From: Nevskiales bacterium
GTDB lineage: Bacteria; Pseudomonadota; Gammaproteobacteria; Nevskiales; Nevskiaceae
Length of the DNA stretch: 64,000 nucleotides
Direction of reading: 5' to 3'
NCBI GenBank assembly: GCA_028698335.1
Contig: JAQVDP010000009.1
Span: 124,001 to 188,000, forward strand
The notes under the pieces were generated by a model. That model was not told the DNA's origin. It did no database searches and worked only from the letters and a program-made list of their open reading frames with translations. Position numbers and translations under genes: made by a program. Positions 38,646 to 47,036 of the stretch are shown here, one piece after another (position 1 is the stretch's first letter; every line of letters starts with the position of its first letter).

Positions 38646-40784
38646 TCAGATCCGCACGTTCACCTGGAGATTGCCCTGGCGGCGCAGGACGTTGATGCTG
38701 ACGTCGTTGGCGTGCCGACGCAACGACAGGTCGACGCTGCGTTCGCCGACGCGCAGGTCGCGGATCTCGAGCGTATCCATCCATTCCGGCAGCCGGGGGC
38801 GGTCGAAATGGATCTGTGATCCGTCCGCAGCAAAGTGCAGGCCCAGGCTTGCCCGCAGCATCTGGAAGAGGCTTCCGGCCGCCCAGGCCTGCGGCGAGCA
38901 CGCGACCGGATACAGGGTGGGTCCCTGGCCGCGCAGGCGGGGAAAGCCACAGAACAGTTCCGGCAGGCGGGCCAGCTCCATGTGCAGGCTGGCGTCGAAC
39001 AGCGCGGTGAACAGCCGCAGGGCCGCGTTCTTGTGGCCATAGCGTGCGAAGCCTTCGGCGAGCATGGCGTTGTCATGCGGCCAGATCGAGCCATTGTGAT
39101 ATGACATCGGGTTGTAGCGCGCTTCGCAGCGGGCCAGCGTGCGCACGCCCCAGCCCGAGAAACTGTCCCTCGCCATCAGGGTGCGGACCACGCGGTGGGC
39201 CCGTTCCGCACTGGCGATGCCACCCCACAGCGCGTGGCCGGCATTGGAGCTGCGCACCCGGCACGGGCGCTTGTCGGCGTCCAGCGCCAGTGCATAACAG
39301 CCGATCTCGTCGCACCAGAAGGCCTCGTCGAAGCGCTGTCTGAGCGCCTGCGCCCGGCTTTCCTGCTCGGCGGCAAACGGCACGTCGCCCAGCACGCGCG
39401 CGAGCTGGGCCGCGCCGCGCCTGGCCGCGTAGACATAGCTCTGTACCTCGCACAGTGCGATCGGCGCGCGTGCATCGCTGCCGTCGGCATGGCTGATGGC
39501 ATCACCGGAATCCTTCCAGCCCTGCTGTTCCAGGCCCTGCTCGTTCCTGCGCTGGTATTCGACGAAGCCGTCGCCGTCACGGTCGCCGTCGCGCTCGATC
39601 CAGTCCATTGCGGCGCGGACCGCCGGCCACAGGCGACGGATCGTCTGCAGGTCCGCAGTGCGCTCGAAGTAGCGCGCGGCCAGCACGACGAACAGTGGCG
39701 TGGCGTCGATGCTGCCGTAGTAGCGGCCGAAGGGAATCTCGCCCAGAGTGGCCATCTCGCCACCACGCGTTTCATGCAGGATCTTGCCGGGCTCGGCGTC
39801 CTGCAGCGCGTCATAGTCGCGCGCCTGCCCGTCGGCGAGGTAGAGCAGCACGCCACGGGCCAGCTCTGGCCACAGCCACAGTGTCTGCAGCGCCGTGATG
39901 ATGCCGTCGCGGCCGAAGGCCGTCGAGAACCACGGCACGCCGGCATACGGGTACGGGCCGAACGGAGTCTGGGTCGTCAGCAGGTCCAGGTCGGCGGACG
40001 ATCGCGCCAACCAGTCGTTGAACAGCTCGTTGCTGCTGTACAGGACGTTGTCGGGAAGGCTGCCGTGGCAGGCGCGCGCGCCCGCGGTCGGATGCGCCCG
40101 GGGCGTGCTGCGGATGGTCCATTTGAGCACGAGACAGTCGTGTGGCTGCAGCGTCTGCTCGTAGCGCACCTGCTGTGGTCCGATGCGCGTGGGCGCCGGC
40201 CGGAAGGATATCCGCGTGCGCCGTTCGATGCCGTCGAGACCCAGGTAGCCGAACGTCAGCGCGCTTGCCGTGCACCTGACCGGCAGCGGGTTGCCGCGAT
40301 GCGCGCGGTGCCGGCCGCGCACTTCGAACAGATCGGCATAGTCGGCCTCGAGCTGCAGGGTCAGCTGCAGCGGCATCGGTGCGCCGCCGTAGTTGGTCAC
40401 CGTCACGGTCTCGTGCAGGCCGTCGGCGTCCAGCGTCTTGATTCGGCGGATATGGATGCTGTGGCTGGCCAGCGCGTAGTCGGCACCGGAGAGGGCCGGC
40501 AGGGTCAGATCCACCGAGAACTCGCGGTTGTCCCGGCTGACCGCCGAATTGAGCAGCAGCGGCTGGACGTCGTTGAGCCCGAGTTCGAACCGCGACAAGT
40601 GTCGCGTTCCGTCGAGGTACAGGCCCTGCTCGCCGAATCCGACCGGCTGGATGTCGCCCAGCCGGTCGAATACGGCAAAGGCTTCGCCGTGCTTCAACAC
40701 CCGCGTCCGGCTGTCCGCGCGTGCGGAGGTGGCGCTGACGTACCAGCGGTCGTTGATCTGGATCAGATCGTTCATGGAGGTCAT
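38646..40784 (-). CDS. Amylo-alpha-1,6-glucosidase family (glycogen-debranching-like) enzyme
   Basis: 712 residues from the ATG overlapping the preceding gene's stop (ATGA). N-terminal GDE_N_bis-type domain (about 10-230; VLKHGEAFAVFDRLGDIQP, EQGLYLDGTRHLSRFEL) and a six-hairpin (alpha/alpha) barrel of the glucosidase type (about 280-690; YAGVPWFSTAFGRDGIITAL, LHETRGGEMATLGEIPFG, EIPFGRYYGSIDATPLFVVL, YNPMSYHNGSIWPHDNAML). Expected substrates are alpha-glucans; proteins of this kind are cytoplasmic and often poorly characterised. It forms an operon with a GT4 glycosyltransferase, suggesting synthesis and trimming of a glucose-containing polymer or osmolyte. No secretion signal is visible. Confidence 0.87.
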   Translation of the reverse strand: MTSMNDLIQINDRWYVSATSARADSRTRVLKHGEAFAVFDRLGDIQPVGFGEQGLYLDGTRHLSRFELGLNDVQPLLLNSAVSRDNREFSVDLTLPALSGADYALASHSIHIRRIKTLDADGLHETVTVTNYGGAPMPLQLTLQLEADYADLFEVRGRHRAHRGNPLPVRCTASALTFGYLGLDGIERRTRISFRPAPTRIGPQQVRYEQTLQPHDCLVLKWTIRSTPRAHPTAGARACHGSLPDNVLYSSNELFNDWLARSSADLDLLTTQTPFGPYPYAGVPWFSTAFGRDGIITALQTLWLWPELARGVLLYLADGQARDYDALQDAEPGKILHETRGGEMATLGEIPFGRYYGSIDATPLFVVLAARYFERTADLQTIRRLWPAVRAAMDWIERDGDRDGDGFVEYQRRNEQGLEQQGWKDSGDAISHADGSDARAPIALCEVQSYVYAARRGAAQLARVLGDVPFAAEQESRAQALRQRFDEAFWCDEIGCYALALDADKRPCRVRSSNAGHALWGGIASAERAHRVVRTLMARDSFSGWGVRTLARCEARYNPMSYHNGSIWPHDNAMLAEGFARYGHKNAALRLFTALFDASLHMELARLPELFCGFPRLRGQGPTLYPVACSPQAWAAGSLFQMLRASLGLHFAADGSQIHFDRPRLPEWMDTLEIRDLRVGERSVDLSLRRHANDVSINVLRRQGNLQVNVRI

Positions 40785-41836
40785 GCGGCCTGGAGTCGTG
40801 GCGGGCGCTCGAGCCCCTGATAGCAGCGCAGGTAGTCGTCCGCCATCCGTCGGGACGAGAAGCGTTGTTCGAAATCCGAGCGACAGCGGCGCCGGTCGAT
40901 CCGCCCGATGGCGGACACGGCCTTGACCGCGGCGTCCTTGTCGTCGACGCAGTAGCCGTTGACGCCATCGCGAATCACCTCGGGCACCGCGCCGCGCCGG
41001 AACGCGATGACCGGCGTGCCGCAGGCCATGGCCTCGATCATCACGAGGCCGAACGGTTCGGGCCAGTCGACCGGAAACAGAAGAGCCCTGGCGTTGCCGA
41101 GGAAGGCGTTCTTCTGCGCATCGTCGATCTCGCCCACGTACTCGACCAGCGGATGATCCAGCCACGGCTCGACACGGTCGCGGAACCAGGGCTCGTCGAC
41201 GCGGTCGAGCTTGGCGGCGATGCGCAGCGGCAGACCGCTGCGGACCGCGATCTCGATGGCGCGGTCGGCGCGCTTCTCCGGCGAGAAGCGGCCGATGAAC
41301 GCGAGGTACTCGCCGGGGGATTCGTGCAGGCGATACAGATCCGGCGGAAGGGCGTTGTGGACGGTGGCCCGCCAGTTCAGCGTGGTGAGGTGCGCCAGCG
41401 GCCGGCGCTGATCGTCGGAAATCGACACCAGTGGTGCCCCGGCGAACCGTTCCAGCAGCGGGTGATAGTCCGCCAGGTCGAGGCGCCCGTGCAGGGTCGT
41501 CACATGGGGAACGTCAAGGTGGCGCAGCGGCAGCAGATGGGCCAGATAGTCGGTGTGGAAGTGAATCACGTCGAAGGCATGGGCATGTTCGAGCACGCAA
41601 TCGAGCTGGTGGATCAGATGGGGCATCGGATCCACGACGCTCGAATCGGTGCGCAGCGAACGCTCCCGCAGCGGGACCAGCCGGGCCGTGGTTCGCGAGT
41701 CGCCGCTGGCGAACAGCGTGACCTCATGGCCCTGCCGGACCAGTTCCTCGGTCAGATATGAAACGACCCGCTCGGTGCCACCGTACTGTCTCGGTGGCAC
41801 GCTTTCGTGCAGGGGGGCGACCTGGGCGATTTTCAT
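40781..41836 (-). CDS. GT4-family glycosyltransferase
   Basis: 351 residues from the ATG at 41836, with GGAGGA 8 nt upstream. GT-B fold: N-terminal half begins MKIAQVAPLHESVPPRQYGG with the nucleotide-sugar-adjacent GGTERVVSYLTEELVRQGHEV, and the C-terminal half has YLAFIGRFSPEKRADRAIEIA and the EX7E motif in PEPFGLVMIEAMACGTPVIA. This wording is common in GT4 enzymes found beside trehalose or glycogen-type enzymes. Donor and acceptor cannot be told. It is first in an operon with the debranching-type glucosidase. The 200 bp upstream (41837-42039) holds no gene. Confidence 0.88.
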   Translation of the reverse strand: MKIAQVAPLHESVPPRQYGGTERVVSYLTEELVRQGHEVTLFASGDSRTTARLVPLRERSLRTDSSVVDPMPHLIHQLDCVLEHAHAFDVIHFHTDYLAHLLPLRHLDVPHVTTLHGRLDLADYHPLLERFAGAPLVSISDDQRRPLAHLTTLNWRATVHNALPPDLYRLHESPGEYLAFIGRFSPEKRADRAIEIAVRSGLPLRIAAKLDRVDEPWFRDRVEPWLDHPLVEYVGEIDDAQKNAFLGNARALLFPVDWPEPFGLVMIEAMACGTPVIAFRRGAVPEVIRDGVNGYCVDDKDAAVKAVSAIGRIDRRRCRSDFEQRFSSRRMADDYLRCYQGLERPPRLQAA

Positions 41837-42039
41837 CCGTCGAGTCCTCCATGATGCGGCTATGGAAAATTCGGCCAGCAAGCCGCACATCCGACAGCCG
41901 GTCTGCGGGCTGGCGGGATGCGCTTGCGGCTGCACGGTGGTGCAGGATGTGGCTGCAGATGGGGGCTACCACGCCGGATTCAAGGGGGCTGCCGCCGCGT
42001 ACGGCTGGGTTGCGGGCGCGAGCCCCGGCGGAACTCCGG

Positions 42040-43440
42040 CTACATCACGCGCGAGGCGACCGCGGGAGACTGCTCGACGGCGTCCTCGATGATCTCCAGG
42101 GTGTGGCGGCATTCGTCACGGCTGGCGGGCCCGCCGAGGCAGACGCGCACGGCCTCCGGCGCCGGACCGCTGATCGTGAAGGTGTCCGACACCACGACGC
42201 CGACGCCGTGCGCACGCAGGTGCGTGGCGAACTCGATGCGGGTCCAGGGCTCGGGCACCTTCAGCCACAGATGGAAGGCTTCCGGCTTGGTGCTGTAGTC
42301 GGCCTTGCGCAGCACCTGCCGCGCGATCCGCTGGCGCGCGCGGGATTCCTCGCGGATCGCCAGCGTCGCGGTCTTCACCGTGCCGTCGTCGATCCAGCGC
42401 GTCGCCAGCCGGCTCATGAACGGTGAGGCCATCACCGTGGTCGTGCGCAGCGTCGCGGCCAGGCGCGCGACGTAGCGCGCATTCGGCGCGGCCAGATAAC
42501 CGATACGCAGGCCGGCGCCGATGCACTTGGCGAAGCCGTTGACGTAGAAGGTCAGCTCCGGCGCCAGCGCCGCCAGCGACATCGACGGTTCCTGCGGCAG
42601 GCAGGCGTAGGGATCGTCCTCGATGATCGGCACGCTGTAGCGGCGTGCGATCTCGGCGACGGCCTCGCGCCGCGCCTGCGACATGATCGCCGTGGTCGGA
42701 TTGTTCAGGGTCGGATTCAGGTACAGCGCCTTGGGCAGATCCGCCGCGCACAGCGCGCCGAAGGCGTCGGGGTCGAGGCCGTCGTCGTCGGCCGGAAGCC
42801 CGACCAGACGGATGCCGAGCTGCGCCGCCAGCCCCTTGATCCCCGGGTAGGTCACCGCCTCGCAGGCGATGCTGTCGCCGGCGCGGGCCAGAACGGTGAA
42901 CAGCGCCAGCAGCGCGCCCTGCACGCCGGGACAGACCAGCACCCGCGAGGCGTCGAGGTCCGGCACGTGGCGCGACAGCCAGCGTGCGCCGGCATCGCGT
43001 TCCTCGTGGGTGCCGCCGAACTCGTGATAGCGCAGCAGCGTATGCAGATCGGCTTCCTGCGCCAGATCGGCGATGCCCTGGCGCAGGTGCTGCAGCAGGG
43101 CGGGGTCCTGCGGCTCCGGCGGCATGTTCATCGTCATGTCGATCATGCCGGCGACGGGGCTGCGCCGCACCGGATCGGCCTTGACCAGTTCGCGGACGAA
43201 GGTGCCGCGTCCGGCCTGGGCGTCGATCAGGCCGCGCTGTTGGGCCTCGGCATAGCCGCGGGCGACGGTGGTGAAGTTCAGTGCCAGCGCGCCGGCCAGC
43301 GTGCGCAGGGTCGGCAGGCGCTGGTTGGCGGCGAGCTTGCCGGACTGGATGTCCTCGGCCAGCGCATCGGCGAGCGCGATGTAGGCGGGTTTGGCGCTGC
43401 TGCGGACCGCGGCGGCCCAGCGGCTGGCTTCGTTCGACAT
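42040..43440 (-). CDS. MocR-family regulator (GntR wHTH fused to fold-I aminotransferase)
   Basis: 466 residues from the ATG at 43440. GntR-type winged helix at about 15-85 (AYIALADALAEDIQSGKLAANQ, then LNFTTVARGYAEAQQRGLI, GRGTFV) and an aminotransferase-like domain from about 120: VCPGVQGALLALFTVLARAGD, LYLNPTLNNPT, IIEDDPYA and the PLP-lysine region YVNGFAKCIGAGLRIGYL. MocR proteins bind PLP and often control vitamin B6, amino-acid or GABA genes next to them. Here it is divergent from the Nit1C cluster across 441 bp containing TGTTGC direct repeats. In described Nit1C clusters the neighbouring regulator is instead a sigma-54 activator, so this arrangement is unusual. Whether it controls nit genes is inference. 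Confidence 0.9.
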   Translation of the reverse strand: MSNEASRWAAAVRSSAKPAYIALADALAEDIQSGKLAANQRLPTLRTLAGALALNFTTVARGYAEAQQRGLIDAQAGRGTFVRELVKADPVRRSPVAGMIDMTMNMPPEPQDPALLQHLRQGIADLAQEADLHTLLRYHEFGGTHEERDAGARWLSRHVPDLDASRVLVCPGVQGALLALFTVLARAGDSIACEAVTYPGIKGLAAQLGIRLVGLPADDDGLDPDAFGALCAADLPKALYLNPTLNNPTTAIMSQARREAVAEIARRYSVPIIEDDPYACLPQEPSMSLAALAPELTFYVNGFAKCIGAGLRIGYLAAPNARYVARLAATLRTTTVMASPFMSRLATRWIDDGTVKTATLAIREESRARQRIARQVLRKADYSTKPEAFHLWLKVPEPWTRIEFATHLRAHGVGVVVSDTFTISGPAPEAVRVCLGGPASRDECRHTLEIIEDAVEQSPAVASRVM

Positions 43441-43598
43441 GGGGTCTGATCGTGTCCGGCGGTCGGATTGATGGTCGCTTGATGCAATCAATGACCGTGC
43501 CATCCCGTCCGCCGGAGCCTTCATCGTCGGCGGCCTCGTATTAACTGGCTGTAAATCAATCGATTGAAGATCCGACCTGATCGGAATTGATCGCGAAC

Positions 43599-43656
43599 TG
43601 TTGCATCGATTGTTGCACCACACGGGGCGGCGCCTGCACTTGTTGCGTGCTGTTGC
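43599..43656. repeat. Four TGTTGC direct repeats
   Basis: TGTTGC occurs at 43599, 43611, 43641 and 43651: two pairs, spaced 12 and 10 bp within pairs and 42 bp between pair starts. The first pair reads TGTTGCA, the second TGTTGCG. Paired direct repeats are the usual binding pattern of MocR dimers, so these are operator candidates. Confidence 0.5.
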
Positions 43657-43665
43657 GGGGAGCTT

Positions 43666-43675
43666 TGGTGCACCA
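43666..43675. promoter_or_regulatory. TGGTGCACCA palindrome, possible upstream activator site
   Basis: A perfect 10-bp palindrome about 160 bp before the predicted sigma-54 start; a half-match TTGCACCA lies at 43612-43619. The distance suits an enhancer-binding protein site. GGTGCA/TGCACC are also NtrC half-sites, but the 5-bp NtrC spacing is not met. Confidence 0.35.
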
Positions 43676-43804
43676 CGCCGGCGACCCGTGACGGCGGTGG
43701 CGGCCCTGCTTCGGCCGGTTCCTGCAGGTGGGTAAAAAATAATCGCAGGGCAATCATCGATGTCTCGCATTGATCGGATCCGAGCGTCGGTGAAACCCGA
43801 TCGA

Positions 43805-43820
43805 TTGGCACATCCGTTGC
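43805..43820 (+). promoter_or_regulatory. Sigma-54 (RpoN) -24/-12 promoter of the Nit1C cluster
   Basis: TTGGCAC-ATCCG-TTGC matches the consensus TGGCAC-N5-TTGC at every fixed base, with the invariant GG and GC ten bases apart. Predicted start about 43832, giving a leader of about 50 nt before nitB. Confidence 0.75.
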
Positions 43821-43881
43821 GCCTTGTCTCCCGGCGCCGCCGCATTCGTGGCGACAGACAACCGCAACAGGAGAGACATCC

Positions 43882-44364
43882 ATGCCCGCAGTCACGACCC
43901 CCGCACACAAGAGCGGCGATTTCTTTGTCGATTACGAAGAGAAGGTCTTCGAGGACGTCAAGGCCGAGCCCGGCGAGAAGGCGTTGATCACCTTCCACAC
44001 CGTGGCCTTCGAAGGCTCGATCGGTCTGGTCAACCTGCTGCAGGCCAAGCGCCTCATCCGCAAGGGCTTCGAGACCTCGCTGCTGCTGTACGGGCCGGGC
44101 GTGACGCTGGGCCTGCAGCGCGGCTTCCCGACCCTGGGCGATGAGGCTTTCCCGGGCCATCAGAACTTCGCCAACCAGCTCAAGGCGATCATGGACGAGG
44201 GCGGCAAGGTCTATGCCTGCCGCTTCGCGCTGCAGGCGCTGTACGGACACGGCGAGCCGTCGCTGGTGCCGGGCATCCGTCCGATCAATCCGCTGGACGT
44301 GCTCGACCTGGTGCTGCTGCACCGCAAGTCCGGCGCGTTCATCCTCGATACCTGGACGCTGTAA
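43882..44364 (+). CDS. nitB: Nit1C protein, MSMEG_0572/Sll0783 nitrogen-starvation family
   Basis: 160 residues; AGGAGA 7 nt before the ATG. Member of the MSMEG_0572/Sll0783 family, always found in Nit1C clusters and induced by nitrogen starvation in cyanobacteria; biochemical role unknown. The fold looks like a DsrE/peroxiredoxin-regulatory type: [26 protein letters not shown] followed by a Cys-containing strand [14 protein letters not shown] and the C-terminal ILDTWTL. Soluble, no signal. First gene of the seven-gene operon behind the sigma-54 promoter; the next gene starts 6 nt later. Confidence 0.9.
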   Translation: MPAVTTPAHKSGDFFVDYEEKVFEDVKAEPGEKALITFHTVAFEGSIGLVNLLQAKRLIRKGFETSLLLYGPGVTLGLQRGFPTLGDEAFPGHQNFANQLKAIMDEGGKVYACRFALQALYGHGEPSLVPGIRPINPLDVLDLVLLHRKSGAFILDTWTL

Positions 44365-44370
44365 GCCGGC

Positions 44371-45435
44371 ATGAGCTCCCGCATCGTCAAGGCCGCCGCG
44401 GTGCAGCTGTCGCCGGTGCTCGGCAGTCGCGACGGCACGATCGCCAAGGTCGTGGCCGCGATTGCCGAGGCCGCGCGGCAGGGTGCCGAGCTGGTGGTGT
44501 TCCCGGAAACGGTGGTGCCGTACTACCCGTACTTCTCGTTCATCACGCCGGCGGTGGCGATGGGGCCGGCGCATCTGAAGCTGTACGAGGAGGCGGTGAC
44601 GGTGCCGGGTGCGGCGACCGAGACGGTCGCCGCGGCGGCGCGGGAACACGGGGTCGTGGTCGTGCTCGGGGTCAACGAGCGCGACCACGGCACCCTGTAC
44701 AACACCCAGCTGGTGTTCGACGCCGACGGCACGCTGGCGCTGAAGCGCCGCAAGATCACGCCGACCTACCACGAGCGCATGGTCTGGGGTCAGGGCGACG
44801 GCAGCGGCCTGAAGACCGTCGACACCGCGGTCGGCCGTCTCGGCGCGCTGGCCTGCTGGGAGCACTACAACCCGCTGGCGCGCTACAGCCTGATGGCGCA
44901 ACACGAGCAGATCCACTGCTCGCAGTTTCCCGGCTCACTGGTCGGGCCGATCTTCGCCGAGCAGATGGAGGTGACGATGCGCCACCACGCGCTCGAATCC
45001 GGCTGCTTCGTCGTCAACGCCACCGGCTGGCTCACCGAGGCGCAGATCGCCGAGGTGACGCCGGATCCGGCCTTGCAGAAGGCGATGCGCGGGGGTTGCT
45101 ACACCGCAATCATCTCGCCCGAGGGCAAGCACCTGTGCGAGCCGCTGCGCGAAGGCGAGGGCCTGATCGTCGCCGAACTGGATCTGGCGCTGATCACCAA
45201 GCGCAAACGCATGATGGATTCGGTCGGCCACTACGCGCGACCGGAACTGCTGTCGCTGAACCTGGACACGCGCGCCGCGGTGCCGATGCACGGCGCTTCC
45301 GCGCCCGTTTTTCCCGAAACGCCTTCCGAAGATGTCCAACGGAGTACCAGCCATGGGCGAGCCGATGAACGCAAAGATGACGCTGGACCGGCAGCTGATC
45401 TCGGACCTGCAGTCGCACGGCTTGCGGCTGGCTGA
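44371..45435 (+). CDS. nitC: Nitrilase of the Nit6803/Nit1 family
   Basis: 354 residues. Carbon-nitrogen hydrolase with the triad E46 ([14 protein letters not shown]), K128 ([11 protein letters not shown]) and C162 ([12 protein letters not shown]). Nit6803-type enzymes hydrolyse nitriles to acid and ammonia; in cyanotrophic pseudomonads nitC is needed for growth on cyanide as nitrogen source. Inferred role: releasing ammonia from a nitrile or cyanide adduct. The C-terminus after about residue 310 ([16 protein letters not shown] onward) becomes an Ala/Gly/Arg-rich tail that reads through the start of nitD, an 83-nt out-of-frame overlap, suggesting loss of an earlier stop. Catalytic part is intact. 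Confidence 0.92.
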   Translation: MSSRIVKAAAVQLSPVLGSRDGTIAKVVAAIAEAARQGAELVVFPETVVPYYPYFSFITPAVAMGPAHLKLYEEAVTVPGAATETVAAAAREHGVVVVLGVNERDHGTLYNTQLVFDADGTLALKRRKITPTYHERMVWGQGDGSGLKTVDTAVGRLGALACWEHYNPLARYSLMAQHEQIHCSQFPGSLVGPIFAEQMEVTMRHHALESGCFVVNATGWLTEAQIAEVTPDPALQKAMRGGCYTAIISPEGKHLCEPLREGEGLIVAELDLALITKRKRMMDSVGHYARPELLSLNLDTRAAVPMHGASAPVFPETPSEDVQRSTSHGRADERKDDAGPAADLGPAVARLAAG

Positions 45436-46468
45436 GCCGGATCTCGGCGCGCCGAGCCGCCGCGGCGGTGCCGGCCCGTCGGACCACAAGGCCGTCGTCG
45501 TCGACGGGCACACGATCATGGTGCCGGTGCACACCGGTACGGCGGCGCATTCGCCGTTCGAGACCGAGCGCGCGCAGGGCGCCGATGCGGTCGCGCTGAA
45601 GCGCGACGGCATTCCGATCGCCAAAATCTCGTTCGCGCCGCAGCCGAAGTTCACGCAGCTGCGCACCGCCGACGGCGTGCCCTACGGGCAGATCGCGCAG
45701 CTGCACGGTCGCGACGTGCTGGCGACGACGGTGCTGCAGACCTGCATCCGCTACGGCCGGCGCGAGACCTCGTGCCAGTTCTGTTCGATCGGCGAGTCGC
45801 TGGCGGCCGGGCGCACGATCAACCGCAAGACACCGGCGCATCTGGCCGAGGTCGCCCGCGCCGCGGTCGAGCTGGACGGCGTCAGGCACATGGTGATGAC
45901 CACCGGCACGCCGAACTTCACCGATCGTGGCGCCGAGATCCTGTGCGAGTCGGCGGCCGCGGTGAAGGCCGCGGTCGACCTGCCGATCCAGGCGCAGTGC
46001 GAACCGCCGGACGATCCGGTCTGGTTCGAGCGCCTCAGGGCCGCCGGCGTCGACAGCCTCGGCATGCATCTGGAGGCGGTCACGCCGGAGGTGCGGCAGC
46101 GCATCATGCCGGGCAAGGCCAGCGTCAGCGTCGACGAATACATGACCGCGTTCGTCGACGCGGTGAAGGTGTTCGGGCGCGGCCAGGTCAGCACTTACAT
46201 CCTCGCCGGACTTGGCGACACGCGCGAGGCCATCCTCGAGATGTGCGAGCGCCTGATCGGTCTCGGCGTCTATCCGTTCGTGGTGCCGTTCGTGCCCAAC
46301 ACCGGCACGCCGCTGGCGGAGCATCCGGCGCCGAGCGCCGCGTTCATGCGCTCGATCCTGCAGCCGCTGGGCCGGATGCTGGTCGACGGCGGCCTGCGTT
46401 CGGCCGAGATCAAGGCCGGCTGCGGGCGCTGCGGCGCCTGCTCGTCGCTGTCCGCGTTCGAGTCCTGA
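45353..46468 (+). CDS. nitD: Radical SAM protein, MSMEG_0568 family
   Basis: 371 residues; I chose the ATG at 45353 because GGAG lies 8 nt upstream (ATGs at 45332 and 45365 are alternatives). The radical SAM cluster ligands are in an atypical C-x9-C-x2-C spacing: C131, C141 and C144 in [20 protein letters not shown]-barrel segments [17 protein letters not shown] and [10 protein letters not shown] follow. The C-terminus has [14 protein letters not shown], three more Cys that could bind an auxiliary cluster. Reaction unknown; it is fixed in Nit1C clusters together with the nitrilase, GNAT and AIR-synthase-like proteins. It overlaps nitC and is followed by nitE after 10 nt. Confidence 0.9.
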   Translation: MGEPMNAKMTLDRQLISDLQSHGLRLAEPDLGAPSRRGGAGPSDHKAVVVDGHTIMVPVHTGTAAHSPFETERAQGADAVALKRDGIPIAKISFAPQPKFTQLRTADGVPYGQIAQLHGRDVLATTVLQTCIRYGRRETSCQFCSIGESLAAGRTINRKTPAHLAEVARAAVELDGVRHMVMTTGTPNFTDRGAEILCESAAAVKAAVDLPIQAQCEPPDDPVWFERLRAAGVDSLGMHLEAVTPEVRQRIMPGKASVSVDEYMTAFVDAVKVFGRGQVSTYILAGLGDTREAILEMCERLIGLGVYPFVVPFVPNTGTPLAEHPAPSAAFMRSILQPLGRMLVDGGLRSAEIKAGCGRCGACSSLSAFES

Positions 46469-46478
46469 GGGCCGCGCC

Positions 46479-47036
46479 ATGCTGCCGTTCGCGCCTGCCG
46501 ATCGCACCGCCTTCCCGTTCGTCTCGGGGGAGTACCGGATCAAGCACGTCACCGCCGACTGGGAGCGTCAGGGCTGTCTGACGCTGCGGCGCGCGGTGTT
46601 CTGCGACGAGCAGACGATCTTCGAGGCGGACGACCACGACGGCCTGGATGCGGCCGCGCTGCCGATCGCGGCGATCGCCTGTGTCGCCGGCATGCCGGAG
46701 CAGGTCGTCGGGACCGTGCGCATCCATCAGGCCGAACCCGGACTGTGGTGGGGGTCGCGGCTGGCGGTACACCGCGACTATCGCGGCGCCGCCTGGCTCG
46801 GCACGCAGCTGATCCAGCATGCGGTCGGCACCGCGCAGGCGCGTGGCTGCACACGCTTCCTGGCGCAGGTGCAGGTGCAGAACCTGCGCCTGTTCGAGCG
46901 CCTGCACTGGCGGTCGCTGCAGGCGATCCGCGTGCAGGGACGGCCGCACGTGCTGATGCAGGCTGATCTTGCGCACTATCCGCCGCGCGTCGAAGACGAA
47001 CTGCGCTTCGTCGTCCGCACGAGGGCGGCGGCATGA
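46479..47036 (+). CDS. nitE: GNAT N-acetyltransferase, MSMEG_0567/Sll0786 family
   Basis: 185 residues. GNAT fold with the acetyl-CoA-binding segment WWGSRLAVHRDYRGAAWLGTQLIQHAVGTAQARG and a preceding VVGTVRIHQAEPG strand; the C-terminus FLAQVQVQNLRLFERLHWRSL is typical. Family members accompany Nit1C nitrilases and are nitrogen-starvation-responsive; the acetyl acceptor is unknown. Starts 10 nt after nitD and overlaps nitF by 4 nt (ATGA). A plausible job is modifying a substrate before or after radical SAM chemistry, but this is speculation. Confidence 0.9.
   Translation: MLPFAPADRTAFPFVSGEYRIKHVTADWERQGCLTLRRAVFCDEQTIFEADDHDGLDAAALPIAAIACVAGMPEQVVGTVRIHQAEPGLWWGSRLAVHRDYRGAAWLGTQLIQHAVGTAQARGCTRFLAQVQVQNLRLFERLHWRSLQAIRVQGRPHVLMQADLAHYPPRVEDELRFVVRTRAAA

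Larger units (their letters stand above)
43441..43881. other. 441-bp divergent regulatory region between MocR and Nit1C genes
   Basis: No gene. Contains, in order: a TTGAT-GCA-ATCAA palindrome (43479-43491), AT-rich sequence with CAATCGATTG, TGTTGC direct repeats (43599-43656), a TGGTGCACCA palindrome (43666-43675), and a sigma-54 promoter (43805-43820). Confidence 0.6.

Noticed and set aside
43479..43491. TTGAT-GCA-ATCAA as another FNR box
   Set aside because: The spacer is 3 nt, not 4, so the half-sites are out of register for FNR.
43613..43680. NtrC binding sites (TGCACC-N5-GGTGCA) upstream of nitB
   Set aside because: Half-sites exist, but no pair has the right spacing; kept only as a generic palindrome.
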